NCBI GenBank assembly: GCA_947493695.1
Contig: CANLSF010000004.1
Location: 496,001-560,000, forward strand
Origin: an uncultured Kiloniellaceae bacterium
GTDB lineage: Bacteria; Pseudomonadota; Alphaproteobacteria; Kiloniellales; Kiloniellaceae
Reading direction: 5' to 3'
Length of the DNA stretch: 64,000 bases
The position numbers were made by a program, and so were the translations under genes. Under the pieces are notes generated by a model, which had not been told where the DNA came from, did not search any database, and saw only the letters and a program-made list of their open reading frames with translations. Shown piece after piece: positions 9,013 to 18,875 of the stretch; the first letter of the stretch is position 1, and every line of letters begins with the position of its first letter.

Positions 9013-9549
9013 GTGGATCTCAAAAAAATCTCGGTCGGCCAGAACCCGCCGTGGGATGTTAATGTCGTCATTGAAGTGCCGCTCGGCGGCGAACCGGTCA
9101 AATACGAACTCGACAAGGAATCGGGTGCAATGTTCGTTGACCGCTTCCTGCACACTTCGATGAGTTACCCCTGCAACTACGGCTTCGTCCCACACACTCT
9201 CTCGGACGACGGCGACCCTATTGATGTACTGGTAGCTGGAACCCAGGCGGTCGTCCCAGGCGCTATCGTGCGCGCCCGTCCCATCGGTGTCCTCCTAATG
9301 GAAGACGAAGCCGGCCACGACGAAAAGATCCTGGCGGTCCCGGTGGACGCTTTGCATCCCTTCTACTCGAATGTCACCTCGTACCGGTCATTGCCGGAGA
9401 TCCTGCGTGAACAGATCGCGCATTTCTTCGAGCATTATAAAGACCTTGAGCACGGAAAATGGGTCAAGGTTACGGGCTGGGGCGAAGCGGAAGAAGCCAG
9501 CCGCATGATCGAAAGCGCGATGAATCGGGCAAACGGCAAAACGGACTGA
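9013..9549 (+). CDS. ppa: Inorganic pyrophosphatase (soluble family I)
   Basis: 178 residues, standard for bacterial family I enzymes. It hydrolyses pyrophosphate to phosphate with Mg2+, pulling biosynthetic reactions forward in the cytoplasm. Active-site residues visible include Glu21, Lys30, Arg44, Tyr56 and the signature [10 protein letters not shown] (about 65-74), with further acidic residues in [11 protein letters not shown]. The start is GTG at 9013 with TGGAGA seven bases before it; a frame-extending TTG at 8992 has no such site. A terminator follows at 9619. Confidence 0.96.
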   Translation: MDLKKISVGQNPPWDVNVVIEVPLGGEPVKYELDKESGAMFVDRFLHTSMSYPCNYGFVPHTLSDDGDPIDVLVAGTQAVVPGAIVRARPIGVLLMEDEAGHDEKILAVPVDALHPFYSNVTSYRSLPEILREQIAHFFEHYKDLEHGKWVKVTGWGEAEEASRMIESAMNRANGKTD

Positions 9550-9858
9550 GCGGCTAAAGCCCGTCTTTTCAGTCCGCTTGAGGTGCCAAGACACCACAGC
9601 AAAACCAGTTGCTGAAAAAACCCGGAGAGCCCCGCGCTTTCCGGGTTACCTGTTTTTGGAGAATCACAGTATTGGGATAATCCCTTACAGCAATAATATG
9701 TACCCAAGCAGATTTTACCGGTACATTGGCGATGATGAATACTCGCCCATACATAAATATCACGCTTAACCAGGCACTTAAAGAATGGTGCTGTTAATTG
9801 AAGTCAAGAGACCGAGACAGGCGCAAACCTCTCGGTCGCACGCGTGAGGCGGAGCTTT
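9550..9858. other. Intergenic region ppa / tamA (309 bases)
   Basis: Contains the ppa terminator (9619-9656). The remainder is AT-rich and should hold the tamA promoter; no gene is supported. Confidence 0.5.
9619..9656 (+). terminator. Terminator after ppa
   Basis: Arms AACCCGGA (9619-9626) and TCCGGGTT (9640-9647) with a 13-base loop, followed by ACCTGTTTTT. Confidence 0.75.
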
Positions 9859-11763
9859 ATGTCCTCCGCCATGTTTACCGCCCGTAGCTGCGCCTTACTT
9901 CTTTTATGGTTAATTTTTGCATCGGCTCTCCTGACCTCCCCCGCCGTCGCGCAAAAGGCCGGTGAACACGCCTCAGAAGGCTACCAAGCCGACGAGAATA
10001 CATCCGCCAACAATAGCAGCAGTAACAGCGATGACGAGGAGACCTCCGCAACGGAGGTCCTGTATGAGCTGGACTTCGAAGGCTCGGCAGACAGCGCCAT
10101 CATTTCTTTGCTGCGCAGTTCTTCTCAGCTTGAGCGCCTTCAATCCAAACCTCCTGCCAGCCTGCCGGCGCTTGAGCGCCGGATCGACAAGGACATTGAA
10201 GCCTTCGACAAAGCCCTGCGCTCTGAGGGCTACTACGCAAACAACCTCTCATCGCGCGTTGAGCCGGATGGCGACACACAGCTGATTGTTATCACGGTTG
10301 AGACCGGCCCAATCTTTCGCCTGGAGACATATAAAGTCGAATTCCAGGTGCCGACGGGCGAAACCGCCCCCGCAGCGATCAGCCCGACAGAGCTCGGCCT
10401 TGAGCCGGGCGCAGCGGCACGCTCTGAGGACATCGTTGCCGCGCAACGTCAGGCAGTCCGATTACTCGGCACGCGCGGATTTCCCCGGGCTGAGGTTTCA
10501 GATCAAAAGGCCGTCGTCGACCACGCGACCATGACCATGTCAGTCGTTCTCATGATCGATACGGGCCCGGCCGCCCGATTTGGCGCACTGAGCTTTTCAG
10601 GCCTGACGGGGGTGGAGGAGGACTATCTGCGGCGTCTGGCGCGCTGGCCTCTTGGCGAAGTCTTCGACCGGACGAAACTCGCGACTTTACGCCGGGATCT
10701 CTCTGGGACAGGACTGTTTGATTCGGTAAAGGTCAGCGAAGCCGATACTGTCGGCGCGGACGGTCAACTCCCTGTTGTGGCTGAGGTCAAAGAGCGCGAG
10801 CGGCGCTCCCTTGGCGTGGGCGTGGACTATTCCTCCAGTGAGGGCGCAGGCACACGCTTTTTCTGGGAACACCGCAACATCTTCGGCGAAGCCGAGCGGC
10901 TGCGCGGTGACCTTGTCATTGCCGAGCTTCGGCAGGAACTCTCCGGCAGTTTCATCAAACCCGACATCTGGCAGCTCGATCAGGACCTTCGCGCCAATGC
11001 CGGCATAAGGCACGAAGATACAGAAGCCTTCGAGGAACAGACAATCGAAGGCTTTCTGGGGCTCGAACGTAAGTGGCGGGATAACTGGACGGTCGGTGCG
11101 GGAACCTCGTTCGAATATTCAATCATCGACGATCAGGAGGGAGAGGATACCTTTGCGCTGATCGGCCTGCCCCTCACGGCGCGATATGACAACAGCGACG
11201 ATCTTCTCGACCCGACAACGGGCTTTCGCATCGGCACGTCGCTGACGCCCTATGTCGGTGTCATTACCGAATCGACAAACTTTCTGCGCGGCGAGGTAAA
11301 TGCCTCGACCTACTATTCAGTACTGGAGGAAGATCGTCTGATATTGGCGGCGCGTGGCACTCTGGGGTCCATCGCAGGAGAAGAGACCGACGATATTCCG
11401 GCGACCAAGCGCTTCTATGCCGGCGGTGGCGGCTCGGTACGCGGATACGAGTTCCGCACGCTGGGACCTCTTGACGAGAACGATGACCCTCTCGGTGGCC
11501 GTTCCATCGTAGAAGTCGGTTTTGAAGCGCGCGTCAAGGTTACGGACGAAATCGGCATCGTTCCCTTCGTAGAGGGCGGCAATGTCTTCGACGATGAGGT
11601 CCCGGATTTCTCCGAGGAGCTTCAGTGGGCGGCCGGACTTGGGTTCCGTTACTATACCGCCGTCGGTCCCTTGAGGCTCGACGTCGCCGTACCGGTCAAC
11701 CCCCGCGATGACGATATCGATGACGCGTTCCAATTCTACATCAGCCTCGGACAAGCCTTCTAG
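9859..11763 (+). CDS. tamA: Translocation and assembly module subunit TamA (Omp85 family)
   Basis: About 634 residues. A signal peptide ends near SPAVAQ. An acidic, Ser/Asn-rich spacer follows, then POTRA-type repeats (about 50-320) and a C-terminal 16-strand barrel of the bacterial surface antigen family (about 320-634, with GGSVRGYE and a terminal aromatic FYISLGQAF). TamA sits in the outer membrane and, with TamB, helps insert outer membrane proteins and move lipids. The ATG at 9859 was chosen because GGCGGAG lies just upstream; a GTG at 9844 is an alternative. The stop is one base before the tamB ATG, so the two are cotranscribed. Confidence 0.93.
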   Translation: MSSAMFTARSCALLLLWLIFASALLTSPAVAQKAGEHASEGYQADENTSANNSSSNSDDEETSATEVLYELDFEGSADSAIISLLRSSSQLERLQSKPPASLPALERRIDKDIEAFDKALRSEGYYANNLSSRVEPDGDTQLIVITVETGPIFRLETYKVEFQVPTGETAPAAISPTELGLEPGAAARSEDIVAAQRQAVRLLGTRGFPRAEVSDQKAVVDHATMTMSVVLMIDTGPAARFGALSFSGLTGVEEDYLRRLARWPLGEVFDRTKLATLRRDLSGTGLFDSVKVSEADTVGADGQLPVVAEVKERERRSLGVGVDYSSSEGAGTRFFWEHRNIFGEAERLRGDLVIAELRQELSGSFIKPDIWQLDQDLRANAGIRHEDTEAFEEQTIEGFLGLERKWRDNWTVGAGTSFEYSIIDDQEGEDTFALIGLPLTARYDNSDDLLDPTTGFRIGTSLTPYVGVITESTNFLRGEVNASTYYSVLEEDRLILAARGTLGSIAGEETDDIPATKRFYAGGGGSVRGYEFRTLGPLDENDDPLGGRSIVEVGFEARVKVTDEIGIVPFVEGGNVFDDEVPDFSEELQWAAGLGFRYYTAVGPLRLDVAVPVNPRDDDIDDAFQFYISLGQAF

Positions 11764-11764
11764 A

Positions 11765-14700
11765 ATGTCCCGCAAGCGCCTGATCGTCATATCTCTCATT
11801 TCTCTGCCGCTACTTGTCCTGCTCATGGCCGGTGGCCTGATCTTTACGGGAGCACGGACCGATTTCGGTCGGGAAATCGTGCGTCAGCAAATCGAAACTC
11901 TGGTTAGTCAGGACGATGGTTTAAAACTATCGATGGGACCAATCGGCGGCGACCTCTTGTCGAGCTTTGATATTGCGGAGATCGTCCTAAGCGACAGCGA
12001 AGGCGAATGGCTGGTCGCTCGCCAACTGGAGATCAACTGGTCTCCGCTCGATCTGCTGAACAAAAGTCTGAGCGTCGGTGAAATCAAACTCAACGCACTC
12101 GAATTGCTGCGCGAGCCGCTGTTGCCCCCCTCCCCACCGTCGTCGGACGCAAGCGAAAGCCTCATCCCCTCCCTGCCCGTGGACGTCACTCTGCAGGCGC
12201 TGGAGATCAGGCGTATCCACATTCACGAGGCTCTGGCGGGACAGGAGGCGGTTTTTCAGCTTGGGGTGAGTTTGAATGCGCCAAGCGATGAAAGGATCCG
12301 CAGCAAAATTGACCTGCAGCAATTGGAAGGCGGCCAGGCCGTGCTGGCCGGATTGGTCGAGTTCCATCCCGGCGATGAGACCCTCGGCGTTGATATTACC
12401 CTATCCGAACCGCAGAACGGCCTCCTTGCCCGGACACTCGAACTGCCGGACGCACCGGCCGTCGAGGTTTCGATCCTCGGAGATGGCGCAATCTCCTCCT
12501 GGCAAGGCCAGATCCTCGCAAAGGCGGGAGACCTGCTGGATGGTGACCTGATCGTCGCTACCGCGGTAAACGGCAACGCAGAGGCCAGAGAGATTACCAT
12601 CGGTCTCCAGGGGCACAGCCGGTTTTCGGCGCTTCTGCCAGACGAGTTCGCGGCCTTGGCAGATCCCACACTTGAGATTGAGAGCGATCTTGTCTGGTCG
12701 GAAAAGAACCAGACTCTCAGTCTAACTCAGGCAACCCTGGAATCGTCTGCACTTAGGGTGAATGCGGAAGGAAGTTACGCTCTTCAAAACGAGACGCTCA
12801 CAGCCAGGGTCAAGGTAACGCCCCTGAACGCAGAAGCATTTTCCTCCCTTATAGCCCCGGCTCAGTTCCGTGCAGGAGAGGTCAACATCTCTGCCACAGG
12901 CAATTTGCAGTCGATTAAAACCGATATTGATCTGATCCTGGACGGATTGGCTGTACCGAATGAAATTGCGATTGAGCAACTGACCGGGCGCCTGCAGACA
13001 AACCTGTCGCCGGACCGCCCCGAAACCCTGCCTCTCAAGGGCGAAGTGCGCCTCTCGTCGGTCTCTGGTTTACCGCCGGAAGCCGCTGTGCTTCTTGGCG
13101 AGCAGCTCGATCTCGATTTTACATCGGAACTCGATATTGCAGAAAACCAACTGAGTCTCTCAAAATTCAACGCGCTTGGCGCAGGTTTCGCCTTGTCCGG
13201 TTCGGCGGAATTAGGCCTGCTGACCCAGGCCGTGGATGCGGACCTCTCCCTCGAACTGACTGATCTCTCCCTTCTCGCGCCCGCAGTGGGTCAAGCCATA
13301 TCAGGCCGGTTAAAGATCGACACAAGCCTGGAAGCGGAAAACATCGCGGAACAGGCCACCGTTAAGCTACGTGCGGTTTCGGAGGGATTTGATCCCGGCG
13401 ACGCAGAATTAAAAGCGCTGATTGGTGAAACTGTCGAAGTGACAGCGGCAGTCGACACCACTACAGAAAGTATTTCTGTTAAATCCCTCGACGTCACGAC
13501 CGCCTTCGCAACGCTTGCTGCAACAGGAGAACTGCCCCTCACCTTCGATAGCATTGCGGCCGAATTCTCTGCAAAGGCCGATGATCTGTCGCCTCTGCAA
13601 GACTTGGCCGGAGTCACTTTAACGGGTAGTGCAAAAATCGACGGCACTCTCAGTGGCCCGCTCGACAACCCGGCAGTCACTGGGACAGCCGACATCGAAC
13701 GCCTGCAGGTAGATAGTCTTCAGGTCGGAGAGCTGACCAGTCAGTACGAGGTTCTGACCCTGGTATCAGGCCCAAAGGGCACGCTTAAAAGCCGCCTCAT
13801 ACATCCGAAGGCCACAGCAGATCTCGCGACGGACTTTGCCCTTTCAACACCAGACCGCCTGGATCTCAACGCGCTTTCGCTGAAAGTCGCCGATGCGGCC
13901 ATTACCGGCGACCTAGCGATTCCCCTGGATGGTATGCCAATTACCGGTTCGCTTAAGGGCGAGATACCGGATTTGGCCGCACTTGCCGGACTTGCGGATC
14001 AAACGACTGATGGCGCAGTTAACTTCACCGCCGATCTCATCGCCTCGGAAAACCGCCAGGATGCACAAATTGCGATCGACGCAATCGACCTGCGGCTCGA
14101 TTCAACTGATCCCCAAAGCCCTAAGGTTGCAAGTCTTACAGCAACGCTTATAGGGCGTGATCTGCTTCAAACACCTAGCTTTGAAGCGAACGCCAGTGCA
14201 GCAAATGCGGGCGCCGGCGACTTCAATCTGGATGACTTGAATTTCGATGCGGATGGAACAGATGAAGCGGTCGACTTTACCTTCGAACTTCGCAAGGCCG
14301 CTGAGCCGGCGCTGAGTTTCGATGGCAGCGGCTCAGCAGCGATTACAGCAGATACACTAACTCTGGGGCTGGCGGCTCTGGAGGGGCTCTATGAAGACAG
14401 ACCGGTCGAGCTGCTCGCACCCCTTGAGGTTCGCCAGACTGGCCCGCAAACCCAAGTGAAAGACTTTAAGCTCCGATTGGACGGTGGAGAGATTGCCGGA
14501 TCTGCGTTGCTGGACAGCAACACTGCGAGTGCTCAGATAGCACTCAAGGAACTTCCCCTGGATCTGCTCATGCTCTTGGAACCTCAACTGGCGTCAAGCG
14601 GCGCTCTCGACGGTCAGGCCGAGTTCAGCTTTGCCGACGGAAAAGCAGCCGGTCGTTTCCAGTTCGATGCCAAGGGCGCAAAACCAAAAGATGATGACTT

Positions 14701-16174
14701 CGCAAATCTACCCGCATTGAATGGGCAGTTTTCCGGAACGCTAAAAGACGAACGGCTGACCTTTGATGCTGCGATAGCCGGCCTGGAAGGCACTTCAGTG
14801 GACGCGAACGGTTTTTTACCTCTGGATGTTACCCTTGATCCCTTCGCTGCCACTGCCCCCGCGAACGAACCGCTGGAAGCGAATGCCAAGCTCAAAGGTG
14901 ATCTCGCCAAACTCTGGCCGCTTCTGGAGGTCGACGAACACCTGCTGGCCGGTCAGTTCACTGCCGATGTTCAGGCACGCGGCAATCTGGCCAACCCGAA
15001 ACTTCAGGGAAACGCCTCTCTTTCCGAGGGGCGCTATGAAAGCCTGGAACTTGGAACTCTGCTGACCGCTATGGTGTTCTCTGCAGAACTCGACGCACTT
15101 GACAGCATCAAGCTCTCCTTTTCCGCCAGCGATGGCGATAATGGAGATCTTTCGGCGGACGGCAAAATTACACTCCCAAGTGACGGCAAGGAAGCCGTCA
15201 TCGATATCGACGCAAAGCTGTCCAAAGCTCGGTTACTCCGGCGGGACGATATCCTTGCGCAGGCCAGTGGCGATCTTCAGGTGGACGGAACGCCAAGTTC
15301 TCTCGCGGTGACCGGCGATGTTGCGACAGATCTGGTTGAGATCAACATCGGTGGTGACCTACCCGCCTCCATCGTTGAATTGCCTGTGGAAGAGCGAAAC
15401 CTTCCCACTGAAGCGGCGGCCGAACGTCACGGAAAGGACCAGAAGGACGCCTCCAGTTCAACCACCAAATTAAAGCTCTCGCTCTCTCTTCCGCGACGCG
15501 TCTTCATCCGGGGACGCGGCCTCGATTCCGAATGGTCCGGGCAGTTTAAAATCACCGGTACAGCCGACGCGCCGATCATTGAGGGTGATCTGAGTCCGGT
15601 CCGCGGAAACTTCACCTTCGCCGGCAAAAGTTTCGCCCTGCAAAATGGCAAAGTCACCATTGCAGGCGGTGATGAAATCGATCCAGAGCTTGATCTTTCC
15701 GCCGTTTACGAGGCGAACGGCTTCAAGGCCATCGTTTCCATCACCGGAACGGCATCAAGCCCGGAAATTGCGCTGAGCTCGGAGCCCGAACTGCCACAGG
15801 ATGAGATACTCGCACAGGTGCTCTTCGGAAAATCGACCGGCCAGCTTTCCCCTGTCGAGGCCCTTCAACTGGCCGAAGCCGTGGCCTCGGTTTCCGGTCA
15901 GCTGGGATCGGGCGAAGGCATTCTCGGCCTGGTTCGAAAGACCATTGGCGTTGACGTCCTGACGGCGGGAACCAACGAAACAAGTGGAGAGGTCGAAGTC
16001 CGCGCAGGCAAGTATGTCACCGACGATGTTTTTGTCGGCGTCAGCCAGGGAACGGACCCAACCAGCACGAAGGTTACGGTGGAGGTCGAAGTAACCCCGA
16101 ACATATCTGTTGAGAGCGATGTAGGACAGGATGCCAGTGGTCGGGTCGGCGTTTTCTGGAAATTCGATTATTAG
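11765..16174 (+). CDS. tamB: Translocation and assembly module subunit TamB (DUF490)
   Basis: 1469 residues. An N-terminal membrane anchor (about 8-28) is followed by a very long repetitive beta-rich region of AsmA/TamB type and ends in the conserved TamB C-terminal domain. That end includes LPQDEILAQVLFGKS and a final aromatic residue, VGVFWKFDY. The protein is thought to span the periplasm as a hydrophobic groove from the inner membrane to TamA. The ATG at 11765 begins MSRKRLIVIS and starts one base after the tamA stop; longer in-frame starts lie inside tamA and are rejected. It converges with the oxygenase gene; no hairpin terminator is seen between them. Confidence 0.93.
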   Translation: MSRKRLIVISLISLPLLVLLMAGGLIFTGARTDFGREIVRQQIETLVSQDDGLKLSMGPIGGDLLSSFDIAEIVLSDSEGEWLVARQLEINWSPLDLLNKSLSVGEIKLNALELLREPLLPPSPPSSDASESLIPSLPVDVTLQALEIRRIHIHEALAGQEAVFQLGVSLNAPSDERIRSKIDLQQLEGGQAVLAGLVEFHPGDETLGVDITLSEPQNGLLARTLELPDAPAVEVSILGDGAISSWQGQILAKAGDLLDGDLIVATAVNGNAEAREITIGLQGHSRFSALLPDEFAALADPTLEIESDLVWSEKNQTLSLTQATLESSALRVNAEGSYALQNETLTARVKVTPLNAEAFSSLIAPAQFRAGEVNISATGNLQSIKTDIDLILDGLAVPNEIAIEQLTGRLQTNLSPDRPETLPLKGEVRLSSVSGLPPEAAVLLGEQLDLDFTSELDIAENQLSLSKFNALGAGFALSGSAELGLLTQAVDADLSLELTDLSLLAPAVGQAISGRLKIDTSLEAENIAEQATVKLRAVSEGFDPGDAELKALIGETVEVTAAVDTTTESISVKSLDVTTAFATLAATGELPLTFDSIAAEFSAKADDLSPLQDLAGVTLTGSAKIDGTLSGPLDNPAVTGTADIERLQVDSLQVGELTSQYEVLTLVSGPKGTLKSRLIHPKATADLATDFALSTPDRLDLNALSLKVADAAITGDLAIPLDGMPITGSLKGEIPDLAALAGLADQTTDGAVNFTADLIASENRQDAQIAIDAIDLRLDSTDPQSPKVASLTATLIGRDLLQTPSFEANASAANAGAGDFNLDDLNFDADGTDEAVDFTFELRKAAEPALSFDGSGSAAITADTLTLGLAALEGLYEDRPVELLAPLEVRQTGPQTQVKDFKLRLDGGEIAGSALLDSNTASAQIALKELPLDLLMLLEPQLASSGALDGQAEFSFADGKAAGRFQFDAKGAKPKDDDFANLPALNGQFSGTLKDERLTFDAAIAGLEGTSVDANGFLPLDVTLDPFAATAPANEPLEANAKLKGDLAKLWPLLEVDEHLLAGQFTADVQARGNLANPKLQGNASLSEGRYESLELGTLLTAMVFSAELDALDSIKLSFSASDGDNGDLSADGKITLPSDGKEAVIDIDAKLSKARLLRRDDILAQASGDLQVDGTPSSLAVTGDVATDLVEINIGGDLPASIVELPVEERNLPTEAAAERHGKDQKDASSSTTKLKLSLSLPRRVFIRGRGLDSEWSGQFKITGTADAPIIEGDLSPVRGNFTFAGKSFALQNGKVTIAGGDEIDPELDLSAVYEANGFKAIVSITGTASSPEIALSSEPELPQDEILAQVLFGKSTGQLSPVEALQLAEAVASVSGQLGSGEGILGLVRKTIGVDVLTAGTNETSGEVEVRAGKYVTDDVFVGVSQGTDPTSTKVTVEVEVTPNISVESDVGQDASGRVGVFWKFDY

Positions 16175-16249
16175 GGCCTGCCGTGGACTGATGTGCCCGG
16201 AAATGTGATCACCCCCCTCACATGGCAACAGTCATTATATCAGGCGGAA

Positions 16250-17287
16250 TCAGGAAGGCTCGATCAGCACGTCACCACCGAGCTCAGGAAAGACCTTGGA
16301 TACCTTGCCGATCAGATAATCACCGTAGGTACCCTCAAAAGCCTGAAGGTCGGCGCCATCCCAGCGCGCATCTTCGCCTTCCCGCCCACCCGGCCTGGCC
16401 GCCTTCATTGGCAAGGCTTTCATTTTTGCGGAGAAATCAGGATCAAAAAACAAAGGGAACGATAAGCGGTCATGCCCGCTAACATTGCGGACGCGATGCG
16501 GTGTTGATCGAAACCAACCTCCCGTAAGGCGGTCAAGCATGTCACCTATGTTGCAAACCAGCGTTCCTGGAATGGGTGGCGCGTCCATCCATCCGCGCGG
16601 TGTCTTGACTTGCAGGCCGCCATGACGATCCTGCGCCAAAAGCGTCAAAAGGCCGTAGTCCGTATGCTCGCCAACGCCCCAGGCTTCCGATGGCATAGCT
16701 TCATCCGGCACCGGATAGTGAAAGACCCGAAAAAGCACCGTCGGGTCAGCTGTGTAGTTCGTCGCGAAGTAGTCGGCCTCAAGGCCCAAACCCAAAGCAA
16801 CTCCTTCCATCAGAGCCGCAGCGGCAGCTGTCGTCAGCCTCATATAGTCGTCCACAACCTTTCGCAGTTCGGGAAGCTCTGAAGGCCAAAGGTTCGCGCC
16901 GTGCAACGGCCAACCGGCTTTCACTCTTGGGTGTGCCTCGGAAAGTTCAGACCCAAAGTAAAGACCTTCCTTTATGTCCGCGACACCGGCCGTCAGCTCA
17001 CCTCCAACCGGAAAAAAACCGCGCCAGGCACGGCCGCCGTTCACCATCGCAATGCGCATTTTTTGCTCCAGCGGCAACGCAAAAAACTGCCTGCTGACGG
17101 TCTCCAGATCGTCTAAGACCTCCTGTGGAATGCCATGTCCCGTGACATAGAAGAAACCATTGTCGCGGCAGGCGCGCTGAATCACTTCCGCAACACCTGC
17201 CCTTGCGCCTGTATGGTCTGTAAACAAGGGCTGAATGTCGATAACCGGCAGGTCCGAATGCCTCAAATCGCCGTTTCTCTCTGTCAC
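16250..17287 (-). CDS. 2-oxoglutarate/Fe(II)-dependent oxygenase, isopenicillin-N-synthase-like
   Basis: 345 residues. The N-terminal DIOX_N part ([10 protein letters not shown], then [11 protein letters not shown] at 44-54) is followed by the double-stranded beta-helix. The iron ligands are His208, Asp210 (GEHTDYG) and His264 (STPHRV), and RLS at 274-276 would bind 2-oxoglutarate. All catalytic residues are present. Substrates in this family range widely, and none can be assigned. The GTG start lies two bases beyond the stop of the isomerase gene, so the pair is one operon and may act on the same aromatic or xenobiotic compound. Confidence 0.88.
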   Translation of the reverse strand: MTERNGDLRHSDLPVIDIQPLFTDHTGARAGVAEVIQRACRDNGFFYVTGHGIPQEVLDDLETVSRQFFALPLEQKMRIAMVNGGRAWRGFFPVGGELTAGVADIKEGLYFGSELSEAHPRVKAGWPLHGANLWPSELPELRKVVDDYMRLTTAAAAALMEGVALGLGLEADYFATNYTADPTVLFRVFHYPVPDEAMPSEAWGVGEHTDYGLLTLLAQDRHGGLQVKTPRGWMDAPPIPGTLVCNIGDMLDRLTGGWFRSTPHRVRNVSGHDRLSFPLFFDPDFSAKMKALPMKAARPGGREGEDARWDGADLQAFEGTYGDYLIGKVSKVFPELGGDVLIEPS

Positions 17288-17288
17288 G

Positions 17289-17906
17289 TCAGCGTCTCCC
17301 TCGGGTCGTCAATGCATGCGTCATTAGCGGCAGTCTGTCATTGCCCCAAAACAATTGCCCAGCAACCACAAAACTGGGAACGCCGAACGCACCGTCACCG
17401 ATTGCCCTCTCCAGTGCAGCCTCATGTTTGGCCGCTGCATCCCGTCCGTCAATGGCCGTAAGGAATGCCTCACCATCCAAACCGAGTTTCCGCGCCGCGA
17501 CGACCAGCTGATCCCTGCTGATCACCTGGTTCTCTACAAAGACTGCTGCAAAGATTAAACGGCTCATTTTTTTAAGCAGACCCTGTTCATCCGCGGCCCA
17601 GCACGCGAGGGCCAAATCGGCCGGATCAGTGCGAAACGCATGTGGTTCGCGGTAGGGAACACCGTAAAATTCTGCCCAGGATTCGGCATCTTGCTGCCGA
17701 TAGTCCCAATCGTACTGGCCGGAGACAGCAGAGCCTGCAAAGGGAGACAACCCTTGATTTGCACGCCGGATCAATTCACCCGATTGCAGAGGTAACCACT
17801 CAAAGCGGCAAGAGGTTTCGGCCTCAATCCGCTCCAGTTGGCTCGCCGCAAGATACGAATAGCGGCTCCCCAGGCCATAGTAGAAAGGCACCCTTCGGAA
17901 GGTCAT
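17289..17906 (-). CDS. DsbA-family 2-hydroxychromene-2-carboxylate isomerase-like (kappa GST)
   Basis: 205 residues with a thioredoxin-like fold. The N-terminal motif [10 protein letters not shown] (11-20) corresponds to the S-P-Y-S-Y-L-A glutathione site, with Pro changed to Arg. The end carries FGVPSFVV and FWGNDRL, both typical of the family. These enzymes isomerise 2-hydroxychromene-2-carboxylate in naphthalene breakdown, but many homologues have other or unknown substrates. It is the first gene of a two-gene minus-strand operon with the oxygenase. The role in aromatic metabolism is inferred from family only; no ring-cleavage genes are near. Confidence 0.85.
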   Translation of the reverse strand: MTFRRVPFYYGLGSRYSYLAASQLERIEAETSCRFEWLPLQSGELIRRANQGLSPFAGSAVSGQYDWDYRQQDAESWAEFYGVPYREPHAFRTDPADLALACWAADEQGLLKKMSRLIFAAVFVENQVISRDQLVVAARKLGLDGEAFLTAIDGRDAAAKHEAALERAIGDGAFGVPSFVVAGQLFWGNDRLPLMTHALTTRGRR

Positions 17907-18163
17907 CAGCTTTTCTCATTCAACCGCAAAATAAAGCGCACCCGTGCGCTTAGAAATCAACTCTTATCCAGTTCACCTGAGACGCGCCCAAAGGTTTCAA
18001 GCTAATCGTACTTTGAGCTTGATCGCGGCGGCGCAACAAGCTGTAGCAAATTTAACACTCTCTAATTTTTGTATTTTTTCCGTCACACTTGCTATGATCG
18101 TCTGAGTGAGATTCTGCAACCGCAAGCGAGTATAACCCAAGTTTTCATGGCCAGGGAGGTCAT

Positions 18164-18691
18164 ATGGTTGAGAGCGACAGCGACAACCACTATAACGAGA
18201 CCAGTCCGCGCTACATCACAAGCAGGGCTCTCCTCGCCAACTGCCCGAAAGAAATCGCCGAGATCTTCCACTACTGGAATCGTAAATGCGGGGATAGATC
18301 AATGCCCCGGCGCACAGAGATCAATCCGGAAGACTTCGTCGCACACCTCCCTGGGATTTTGCTGGTCGACGTCGAGGGGGTCGACGAACAGGGTTATGGC
18401 ATTTTCAGGTATCGTGTTGTCGGGACGGAAGAAGTTGCGCTGCGCGGTTTTGACCCGACCGGCAAGCGTATTCAAGACGGTTTCTTCGGGCCAAGCCTTG
18501 ATGACGTTCTTAACTGCTACGACTATGTCCGGCAAAAACGCACCTTTATCTATGACCCACTTGAGTATGAGACTCCTACCGGTCGCTGGCGCAATGAATC
18601 GACCATCTTCCTGCCTCTATCGGAAGATGGCGAAACCGTCAGTCAAATCCTGGTTTACTCGATCAAACGGGATTCGAAATTTGCGTTTTAA
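18164..18691 (+). CDS. PAS_5-type (PF07310-like) single-domain protein
   Basis: 175 residues. After a polar N-terminus (1-30) it has the pattern EIFHYWNRKCGDRSMPRRTEINP, then strands ending VVGTE and a final LPLSEDGETV-ILVYS. This matches the small alphaproteobacterial PAS_5 family. No output domain, membrane segment or cofactor residue is recognisable. GGGAGG just upstream supports the ATG. Two more members of the same family lie at 24698 and 25302. Function is unknown; such proteins may sense small ligands or bind partners. Confidence 0.82.
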   Translation: MVESDSDNHYNETSPRYITSRALLANCPKEIAEIFHYWNRKCGDRSMPRRTEINPEDFVAHLPGILLVDVEGVDEQGYGIFRYRVVGTEEVALRGFDPTGKRIQDGFFGPSLDDVLNCYDYVRQKRTFIYDPLEYETPTGRWRNESTIFLPLSEDGETVSQILVYSIKRDSKFAF

Positions 18692-18717
18692 CGTGTTTCA
18701 CTAGACTTGAATGATAG

Positions 18718-18768
18718 GGTTTCACACGCTGAGAGCGGCAATATGGTCTCACCAAAACAGGTGAAACC
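18718..18768. repeat. Nested inverted repeat between the PAS gene and the HyuA-like gene
   Basis: Outer arms GGTTTCAC (18718-18725) and GTGAAACC (18761-18768) enclose inner arms TGAGA (18730-18734) and TCTCA (18747-18751). There is no T run. It may be a structured transcript element or a weak terminator. Confidence 0.45.
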
Positions 18769-18875
18769 AATTCATCCCGGGTCATAGGTTTATTCCGCAA
18801 GACAATTCCCTGCTGATGGTGCTACAGGAGTTTTGGCGATTTGAACGCGCCGATCGACTTCAGGGATAAGTGTTC

